In this document: piece after piece, positions 15,536 through 20,110 of the stretch
Layout of the letters: every line of letters begins with the position of its first letter
How positions within the stretch are numbered: position 1 is the first letter of the stretch
Origin: an uncultured Clostridia bacterium
Lineage (GTDB): Bacteria > Bacillota > Clostridia > Peptostreptococcales > Anaerovoracaceae
Direction of reading: 5' to 3'
DNA length: 20,110 bases
Assembly (NCBI GenBank): GCA_938009115.1
Contig: CALLHZ010000026.1
Span: 1 to 20,110, forward strand
Position numbers and translations under genes: made by a program
Notes under the pieces: generated by a model
The model's database searches: none
The model's input: only the letters and a program-made list of their open reading frames with translations
What the model was told of the DNA's origin: nothing

Positions 15536-16198
15536 ATGATCGCTGAGATCGCAGCACTTTGGATAAAATATGATTACGTGTTTCTCAACGGACTGAAAGG
15601 CACATTGCTGCTTGCCCTGGTCACCCTCTTTTTCGGAACGGTGACCGGCGTGATCGTGGCGCTGATGCGGATGTCGAAGAACAGGGTGATCCTGTTCTTC
15701 GTCAACATCTATATCGAAGTGCTCCGGGGCACGCCGATCCTGCTGCAGCTGTATTTCTTCTGGCTCGTGCTGCCCAAGATCTCGCCGATCACGCTGTCGG
15801 ATACGACATGCATCATTGTAGCACTGATCGTGAACAGCTCATCCTACATATCGGAAATCATACGGGCCGGCATCCAGGCGGTGGACAAAGGCCAGACTGA
15901 AGCGGCGAAAAGCCTGGGCATGAGCCCTGGCGTTACGCTTCGGTACATCGTACTTCCCCAGGCCGTCAAAAATATCCTGCCGGCCCTGGGCAATCAATTC
16001 ATCCTCACGGTAAAGGAAACATCTCTGGCTTCCGTATTCTTTGTGGGCGAACTGATGACTTCCTATAAGAGCGTCCAGTCTGCCACGTTCCTGTCCGTAT
16101 CCTCGCTGACCATCGCCGGTATCATTTACCTGGTCGTCACCTATTCGCTGTCCAAGGCGGTGGGGATCTTTGAAAAGCGGCTTGCCGTCAGCTCGTAA
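15536..16198 (+). CDS. Amino-acid ABC transporter permease (HisM/GlnP type)
   Basis: A 220-residue permease with about five membrane helices. The N-terminal GLKGTLLLALVTLFFGTVTG, the YIEVLRGTPILLQLYFFW segment and the EAA loop (EAAKSLGMSPGVTLRYIVLPQA) are diagnostic of the PAAT family; the EAA loop docks onto the ATPase. Only one permease is present, so it presumably forms a homodimer with two copies of the divergently encoded ATPase. GGAGG at 15524-15528 is 7 bases before the ATG, and 30 bases separate it from the lipoprotein gene. The amidohydrolase follows 41 bases later with no terminator between. Confidence 0.95.
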   Translation: MIAEIAALWIKYDYVFLNGLKGTLLLALVTLFFGTVTGVIVALMRMSKNRVILFFVNIYIEVLRGTPILLQLYFFWLVLPKISPITLSDTTCIIVALIVNSSSYISEIIRAGIQAVDKGQTEAAKSLGMSPGVTLRYIVLPQAVKNILPALGNQFILTVKETSLASVFFVGELMTSYKSVQSATFLSVSSLTIAGIIYLVVTYSLSKAVGIFEKRLAVSS

Positions 16199-16239
16199 GC
16201 TCCGGCTGCCCGCAAGCACAATTCTGAAAGGAATAGATC

Positions 16240-17682
16240 ATGACAGATCTGCAGTTCGTAACCAAACAAATCGATGATATGGCGCCCAAAGCCGTAGAGC
16301 TCAGTCGCAAGATATGGGAATACGCAGAGCTGCCTTATGAGGAATTTCAGTCGGCAGCGTTACTGATCCAGGCGCTCCGGGAACAAGGCTTCGAAGTTGA
16401 GGAAGGCCTGGCGGGCATGCCCACGGCATTTTCGGCTTCTTTCGCCGTGGGCACGGGCAAGCCTGTGATCGGCCTTCTGGGCGAATACGACGCCCTGGAC
16501 GCCCTGAGCCAGAAGGCCGCATGCCCGCAGAGAGCCCCCATCAGGGAGGGCGCCCCGGGTCACGGATGCGGACATAATCTTCTGGGTGCCGGCAGCTTTG
16601 CCGCTGCTGTGGCAGTTAAGGAATACCTTGTAAAAAACAACAAGGACGGCAAGGTCATTTATTTTGGCTGCCCTGCGGAAGAGGGCGCCGGCTCCAAGCA
16701 GTTCATGGCCAGAGCCGGTGTGTTCAACAGTGTGGACTTCGTTTACACCTGGCATCCGGGCGACCGGAACGAGGTTTCCGCCAAAGGCAATGTGGCCATC
16801 ATGGGCGCGGCTTTTACATTCAAAGGCATTGCCTCCCACGCCGGCGGCTCACCGCATTTGGGACGCAGCGCCCTGGATGCGGCCGAGCTCATGAGCGTGG
16901 GCACCAATTACCTGCGGGAACACATGATCGACAAGGCCCGCATTCACTACGCCTATAGCGACGCCGGCGGCGTATCCCCCAACGTGGTCCAGAGCTTTGC
17001 GAAGGTGAAGTACGAAGTACGGGCGCCTAAAGTGGATCAAATGAAAGAACTCTTTGCCCGCGTCGTGAATGTGGCCAAGGGAGCCGCGTTGATGACGGAA
17101 ACCGAAATGGACTACGAAATCACCATGGCGTTTTCCGACTATGTGCCCAATAAAGTCCTTGCCCAGGTGGCCAGTGTCTGCTTCGAAGAACTCGGGCCGC
17201 CGCAATGGGATGCCGGGGACCAGGAACTGGCAGCCTCGTTCCTGGCCAATTACAACAAATCCACGCTGGCCTCCATACGCCAGGACATGGTGCTGGAATT
17301 TGGAAAGAACAGCGATTCCACCATGTGGAAGTCTCCGCTGGATACGAAGGTTCGCCCCTTTGATCCCAGAGACAGCGACTATGATTCCGGCTCCACCGAT
17401 GTGGGCGACGTGGGCTATGCAGTCCCTACCCTCAACATCAATGTGGCCACCGCCTGCTTCGGAACGGTGTGGCATTCCTGGCAGACTACGGCCCAAATGA
17501 ACAGTCCTTTGAGTGAAAAAGGAATGCTGACCGCCGCCAAGGTCATGGCGCTTTCCTGCATCCGCACCGCGGAGAATCCTGACATCATCCAGCAGGCCCG
17601 GGAAGAATGGATGGAAAAAACCGGCGGGAAATACCTCTGCCCGCTCCCCCAGGACGTGACGCCGCCGATCGGCAAATATTAA
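16240..17682 (+). CDS. M20-family amidohydrolase, AbgB-like (p-aminobenzoyl-glutamate hydrolase subunit B type)
   Basis: A 480-residue metallo-amidohydrolase. Likely metal ligands are C110 and H112 (GHGCGHNLLG), E147/E148 (PAEEGAGS), H172 (WHPGD) and H412 (TVWHSW). A small dimerisation domain is inserted in the middle (from FTFKGIASHAGGSPHLGRSALDA). Length and the GVSPNVVQS, DSTDVGDVGY-like and ATACFGTVWHSWQ words match AbgB-type proteins rather than the shorter M20D hippurate hydrolases. Family members cleave an amide bond to release an amino acid such as glutamate. No signal peptide, so it acts in the cytoplasm. It lies last in the transporter operon (AAAGGA ribosome site) before a strong terminator, suggesting that the imported compound is its substrate. 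No abgA or abgT partner is present. Confidence 0.92.
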   Translation: MTDLQFVTKQIDDMAPKAVELSRKIWEYAELPYEEFQSAALLIQALREQGFEVEEGLAGMPTAFSASFAVGTGKPVIGLLGEYDALDALSQKAACPQRAPIREGAPGHGCGHNLLGAGSFAAAVAVKEYLVKNNKDGKVIYFGCPAEEGAGSKQFMARAGVFNSVDFVYTWHPGDRNEVSAKGNVAIMGAAFTFKGIASHAGGSPHLGRSALDAAELMSVGTNYLREHMIDKARIHYAYSDAGGVSPNVVQSFAKVKYEVRAPKVDQMKELFARVVNVAKGAALMTETEMDYEITMAFSDYVPNKVLAQVASVCFEELGPPQWDAGDQELAASFLANYNKSTLASIRQDMVLEFGKNSDSTMWKSPLDTKVRPFDPRDSDYDSGSTDVGDVGYAVPTLNINVATACFGTVWHSWQTTAQMNSPLSEKGMLTAAKVMALSCIRTAENPDIIQQAREEWMEKTGGKYLCPLPQDVTPPIGKY

Positions 17683-17697
17683 ATTCCGGCAGTGTGC

Positions 17698-17733
17698 GGG
17701 AGCCTCAGCAATTTGAGGCTCCCTTATTTTTTT
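17698..17733 (+). terminator. Rho-independent terminator after the AbgB-like gene
   Basis: Perfect stem GGGAGCCTCA (17698-17707), loop GCAATT, stem TGAGGCTCCC (17714-17723), then TTATTTTTTT. Confidence 0.94.
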
Positions 17734-17735
17734 GC

Positions 17736-17764
17736 TTGATAACCTACTAAAATTGTAGTAATAT
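17736..17764 (+). promoter_or_regulatory. Promoter of the Rrf2-type regulator
   Basis: -35 TTGATA (17736-17741), 17-base spacer, -10 TAATAT (17759-17764). It begins right after the previous terminator. An operator-like dyad fills the spacer. Confidence 0.65.
17743..17760 (+). promoter_or_regulatory. Putative Rrf2/IscR operator, copy 1
   Basis: CCTACTAAAATTGTAGTA contains a 16-base near-palindrome (17745-17760; TACTA...TAGTA, 7 of 8 pairs). It sits between -35 and -10 of the regulator's own promoter, as expected for autorepression. It aligns with two boxes at the iscS promoter. Confidence 0.6.
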
Positions 17765-17781
17765 CTCCTCGGAGGTGGATC

Positions 17782-18222
17782 ATGAATATCACCACGAAAG
17801 GCAGATATGCCCTCCGGATCATGCTGGATATCGCCCAGCAGGACACGGAACGCTACACATCCATCAAAGAAATCGCGCGCAGACAAGGGATCTCGGTCAA
17901 GTATCTGGAAGCCATTGCAGCCACCCTGAACAAAGCGGGGCTGCTGGAAAGCTCCCGGGGAAAGAACGGCGGCTACAGGCTGTCCAAAGACCCTGAAAAT
18001 TATTCCATCGGCTCCATCCTCAAAGAGACCGAAGCCAATCTTTCGTCAGTCCCCTGTCTCAAAGGGCAGCAGGTGAACTGCAGCATGGCCGCCCAGTGCG
18101 AGACCCTGCCGCTGTGGCAGCTTTTGGACGGACGGGTCGACGAGATCCTGGAAAGCGTTACGCTGGGAGACCTTTTGGAAGGAAAGCTTCCGCCAGTCGT
18201 CCTGGAAAAAAAGACATTTTAG
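17782..18222 (+). CDS. Rrf2-family transcriptional regulator, IscR-like with three cysteines
   Basis: A 146-residue winged-helix regulator. The N-terminus MNITTKGRYALRIMLDIA and the helix-turn-helix region SIKEIARRQGISVKYLEAI followed by the wing RGKNGGYRLSK are classic Rrf2. Cysteines at 92, 100 and 106 (C-x7-C-x5-C) match the place where IscR holds its [2Fe-2S] cluster (C92, C98, C104 in E. coli), with a slightly longer first gap; the histidine ligand of IscR has no obvious equivalent. It probably senses Fe-S or iron status and controls iscS-iscU and itself. GGAGGTG lies just upstream of the ATG. CymR-type regulators lack this cysteine set, so IscR-like is preferred. Confidence 0.92.
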   Translation: MNITTKGRYALRIMLDIAQQDTERYTSIKEIARRQGISVKYLEAIAATLNKAGLLESSRGKNGGYRLSKDPENYSIGSILKETEANLSSVPCLKGQQVNCSMAAQCETLPLWQLLDGRVDEILESVTLGDLLEGKLPPVVLEKKTF

Positions 18223-18227
18223 TAATT

Positions 18228-18245
18228 CCTATTGACAAGATAGGA
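18228..18245 (+). promoter_or_regulatory. Putative Rrf2/IscR operator, copy 2, over the iscS -35
   Basis: CCTATTGACAAGATAGGA: arms TCCTAT (18227-18232) and ATAGGA (18240-18245) form a perfect 6-base inverted repeat centred on the TTGACA -35 element. It aligns in register with copy 1. Confidence 0.5.
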
Positions 18246-18260
18246 TATATGAGAGATAAT
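18232..18260 (+). promoter_or_regulatory. Promoter of iscS-iscU
   Basis: -35 TTGACA (18232-18237, perfect), 17-base spacer, -10 GATAAT (18255-18260, 5 of 6). The expected start is near 18267. It lies in the 78-base gap after the regulator gene, which has no terminator. Confidence 0.7.
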
Positions 18261-18262
18261 AA

Positions 18263-18280
18263 TCCCATAAATTTAGTAGG
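18263..18280 (-). promoter_or_regulatory. Putative Rrf2/IscR operator, copy 3, over the iscS transcription start
   Basis: Read on the minus strand, CCTACTAAATTTATGGGA shares the first nine bases, CCTACTAAA, exactly with copy 1. It lies just after the -10. Flanking AATCC (18261-18265) and GGATT (18279-18283) form outer arms. Confidence 0.5.
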
Positions 18281-18300
18281 ATTATGAAAGGAGCCTTTCA

Positions 18301-19476
18301 ATGCAAGTCTATGCCGACAATGCGGCCACTACAAAAGTGAGCCAGACCGCCATCGATGCGATGCTGCCCTGCCTTACTGAGAAGTACGGAAATCCCTCCA
18401 GCATCCACAGCTTTGGCCAGGCGGCTTCCCGCGAGATGGAGAGCGCCAGGGCAATCGTAGCAGAATGCCTGAACGCGGATCCTAAAGAAATCACATTTAC
18501 CTCCGGCGGAAGCGAAGCGGACAACCAGGCGCTGCTTTCTGCCGCGGCGGCGGGAGAAAAAAAAGGCAAGAAGCACATCATATCCACCGCCTTCGAGCAC
18601 CACGCCATCCTTCACACGCTGGACAAGCTGAGAAAGCAAGGCTTCCGCATCGAGCTTCTCCCCGTGTACGAAGAAGGGATCGTCCGTCTGGAAGACCTGG
18701 AGAAGGCCATCGGCGAAGACACCGCGCTGGTGTCCATCATGTACGCCAACAATGAAATCGGAACGATCCAGCCCATCAAGGAGATCGGCGCACTTTGCAA
18801 GGAACGAGGTGTTTTGTTCCACACCGACGCCGTCCAGGCTGCGGGTCATCTGCATATCGACGTCAAGGAGCAAAATATCGATATGCTCTCTCTTTCCGGA
18901 CATAAATTCCACGCCCCCAAGGGTTCCGGCGTTCTGTATGTGCGCGCCGGCTCTGTCCCTTTGATCAATGTGATCGAAGGCGGCGCCCAGGAGCGGGGCA
19001 AACGGGCGGGAACCGAAAATATCCCCGGCATTGTGGCCATGGCCGCCGCGCTGAAAGAAAGCTGCGAAAACATCGACAGCAATACAGCTAAAGTCACAGT
19101 GATGCGGGATCGCCTCATTCAGGGTCTGGAACAGATCCCCGAATCGGTACTCAACGGACACCGTACGAAGCGCCTTCCCGGCAATGTGAACTTCTGCTTC
19201 AAAGGCATCGAAGGAGAATCATTGCTGCTCATGCTCGACAGACAAGGCATCGCCGCCTCTTCCGGCTCAGCCTGCACCTCAGGCTCCCTGGATCCCAGCC
19301 ACGTGCTGCTGTCCATCGGACTGGCGCACGAAGTAGCCCACGGATCCCTGCGGCTGTCTTTGTCCGAATATAATACAGAAGAAGAAGTGGATCATATCCT
19401 GGCCACAGTCCCGGCCGTTGTGGAACGGCTTCGGGCCATGTCGCCGGTATGGGAATCCATGCAGAAAGGAAAATAA
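18301..19476 (+). CDS. iscS: Cysteine desulfurase (IscS/NifS family)
   Basis: A 391-residue class-V PLP enzyme that takes sulfur from cysteine, leaving alanine, and hands it as persulfide to the Fe-S scaffold. It begins MQVYADNAATTKVS and has GNPSSIHSFG, FTSGGSEADNQAL, the EHHAIL histidine, YANNEIGTIQPI, FHTDAVQAAGH, the PLP lysine in SLSGHKFHAPKG (K202) and the catalytic cysteine in SSGSACTSGSLDPSHVL (C325). Length suits NifS/IscS of Clostridia. AAAGGAG lies about 7 bases before the ATG. It is transcribed from its own promoter with two putative operators, and iscU follows after 2 bases. Confidence 0.97.
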   Translation: MQVYADNAATTKVSQTAIDAMLPCLTEKYGNPSSIHSFGQAASREMESARAIVAECLNADPKEITFTSGGSEADNQALLSAAAAGEKKGKKHIISTAFEHHAILHTLDKLRKQGFRIELLPVYEEGIVRLEDLEKAIGEDTALVSIMYANNEIGTIQPIKEIGALCKERGVLFHTDAVQAAGHLHIDVKEQNIDMLSLSGHKFHAPKGSGVLYVRAGSVPLINVIEGGAQERGKRAGTENIPGIVAMAAALKESCENIDSNTAKVTVMRDRLIQGLEQIPESVLNGHRTKRLPGNVNFCFKGIEGESLLLMLDRQGIAASSGSACTSGSLDPSHVLLSIGLAHEVAHGSLRLSLSEYNTEEEVDHILATVPAVVERLRAMSPVWESMQKGK

Positions 19477-19478
19477 CC

Positions 19479-19919
19479 ATGGCAATGAATTACAGCGATC
19501 TGGTGATCGATCATTTTACAAATCCAAGAAATGTGGGAGAAATCCCCGATGCTGACGGCGTCGGCGAAGTCGGCAATATGAAATGTGGCGATATCATGCG
19601 CATGTATCTGAAGATCAAGGATGACATGGTGGAAGACGTCAAATTCAAGACCTTCGGCTGTGGCGCTGCCGTGGCTACCAGTTCCATGGCAACGGAGCTG
19701 ATTAAAGGAAAACCACTCAGTGAAGTGATCAAGCTCACCAATGACGCCGTGGTGGAAGCTTTGGGCGGTCTTCCCGCCGTCAAAGTGCACTGCTCTGTCC
19801 TGGCCGAAGAAGCGGTCAAGGCAGCCCTGTATGACTATTATACCCGCAAAGGACTTGCCCTTCCCGAAGGGATCGAAGCCCCTTGCAGCGGCGAATGCGC
19901 CCACTGCTGCAGCCACTGA
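19479..19919 (+). CDS. iscU: Fe-S cluster assembly scaffold IscU/NifU-N type, with Cys-rich C-terminal tail
   Basis: A 146-residue scaffold. The three conserved cluster cysteines are present: C36 in MKCGD (with D38), C61 in TFGCGAA and C105 in VHCSVLAEEA. The N-terminus YSDLVIDHFTNPRNVGE is typical. The last residues (136-146) carry four extra cysteines and two histidines (C136, C140, C143, C144, H142, H146), beyond the usual end of IscU. I chose the ATG at 19479 because AGAAAGGA (19463-19470) is 8 bases upstream and MAMNYSDLVIDHF fits the family; the frame is open back to 19449 inside iscS. iscS ends 2 bases before. In many Clostridia mnmA follows; here a terminator follows instead. Confidence 0.95.
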   Translation: MAMNYSDLVIDHFTNPRNVGEIPDADGVGEVGNMKCGDIMRMYLKIKDDMVEDVKFKTFGCGAAVATSSMATELIKGKPLSEVIKLTNDAVVEALGGLPAVKVHCSVLAEEAVKAALYDYYTRKGLALPEGIEAPCSGECAHCCSH

Positions 19920-19935
19920 CCTGCAAACTGTACAG

Positions 19936-19987
19936 ACCCGGATCGGCGCTGATGCACATTCTTGGCTCCGACCCGGGTTTTTCTTTA
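19936..19987 (+). terminator. Rho-independent terminator after iscU
   Basis: Stem ACCCGGATCGG (19936-19946) pairs with CCGACCCGGGT (19968-19978) with one mismatch over a 21-base loop, followed by a T-rich run (TTTTTCTTT). Confidence 0.8.
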
Positions 19988-19995
19988 CAAAAGCC

Positions 19996-20024
19996 TTGAA
20001 CTCCTACCGTTCTTGTGCTATGTT
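19996..20024 (+). promoter_or_regulatory. Candidate promoter of tRNA-Gly
   Basis: -35 TTGAAC (19996-20001), 17-base spacer, -10 TATGTT (20019-20024) with an extended TGC before it. It is 12 bases before the tRNA, a normal distance for a short leader. Confidence 0.45.
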
Positions 20025-20035
20025 ATGAAATGCGT

Positions 20036-20109
20036 GCGGGTGTAGTTCAATGGCAGAACGTGGCCTTCCCAAGGCTAAGGCGAGGGTTCGATTCCCTTCA
20101 CCCGCTCCA
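20036..20109 (+). tRNA. tRNA-Gly (anticodon CCC), CCA encoded
   Basis: A full cloverleaf can be drawn. Acceptor stem GCGGGTG / CACCCGC (7 pairs), D stem GTTC/GAAC, anticodon stem TGGCC/GGCTA with one G·U, loop TTCCCAA with CCC at 20068-20070, T stem GAGGG/CCCTT with loop TTCGATT, discriminator T, then encoded CCA (20107-20109). It reads the GGG glycine codon. The window ends one base later, so more tRNAs could follow outside it. Confidence 0.96.
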
Positions 20110-20110
20110 A

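Noticed and set aside
16849..17886. A 345-codon minus-strand frame across the AbgB-like gene
   Set aside because: Shadow of a strongly supported gene; it also crosses a terminator and the regulator promoter.
18287..18299. Possible ribosome-site-hiding hairpin before iscS (GAAAGG/CCTTTC)
   Set aside because: The arms are separated by only two bases, too tight for a stable hairpin.
18298..19161. A 287-codon minus-strand frame across iscS
   Set aside because: Shadow of iscS, no ribosome site or domain.
1..20110. CRISPR arrays, insertion sequences, prophage, toxin-antitoxin or defence genes
   Set aside because: No regularly spaced repeats, transposase, integrase or defence-type domains were seen; every major frame is a housekeeping or metabolic family.

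Overview
The window looks like ordinary, gene-dense core chromosome from an anaerobic low-GC-phylum (Firmicutes/Clostridia-type) bacterium. Supporting signs are strong AGGAGG-type ribosome binding sites, a DUF1292 protein, a DacF-like carboxypeptidase, a clostridial-style Rrf2 regulator–iscS–iscU set, a LarA-type lactate racemase homologue and a beta-CASP metallo-hydrolase with a lysine-rich tail. I see no phage, transposon, CRISPR or conjugation gene and no gene-free stretch longer than about 160 bases. I cannot name a genus.

Layout. (1) 1-1462, plus: 3' end of a larA-like gene and a CorA-family transporter, closed by a bidirectional terminator. (2) 6538-1523, minus: a D-Ala-D-Ala carboxypeptidase gene interrupted by an in-frame TAA, then uvrC, a DUF1292 gene with its own promoter, and a FAD-dependent dehydrogenase. 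(3) 6668-8945, plus: serC and serA, overlapping by 8 bases, giving the first two steps of serine synthesis from 3-phosphoglycerate. (4) 10353-8868, minus: rdgB-type dITP/XTP pyrophosphatase overlapping a YihY/BrkB membrane protein, whose 3' end overlaps serA antisense by 78 bases. (5) 10425-11222, plus: a CoaB-like (DFP-domain) protein with a terminator. (6) 13645-11277, minus: beta-CASP metallo-hydrolase and uridine kinase, coupled by ATGA. (7) 14488-13772, minus, and 14642-17682, plus: a polar amino-acid type ABC transporter split over a divergent promoter region (ATPase on one side; lipoprotein and permease on the other), with an AbgB-like M20 amidohydrolase in the transporter operon. (8) 17782-19919, plus: IscR-like Rrf2 regulator, cysteine desulfurase and IscU scaffold, followed by a terminator. 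(9) 20036-20109: tRNA-Gly(CCC).

How they work together. Serine made by SerA/SerC can feed cysteine synthesis, and IscS takes sulfur from cysteine for Fe-S assembly on IscU; this link is pathway knowledge, not something shown by the layout. The Fe-S set has the clearest regulatory logic: an 18-base box (CCTAYT...TRGNA) occurs once in the regulator's promoter and twice around the iscS promoter, fitting feedback control by the Cys-containing Rrf2 protein. The divergent ABC/AbgB locus reads as import and hydrolysis of an N-acylated or amide-linked amino acid.

Most worth a second look: the nonsense-interrupted carboxypeptidase, the three-box Fe-S regulon, the Cys-rich tail on IscU, the ABC/M20 locus, the CoaB-like protein with an altered core, and the serA/yihY antisense overlap. 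I found no convincing new defence or mobile system here.
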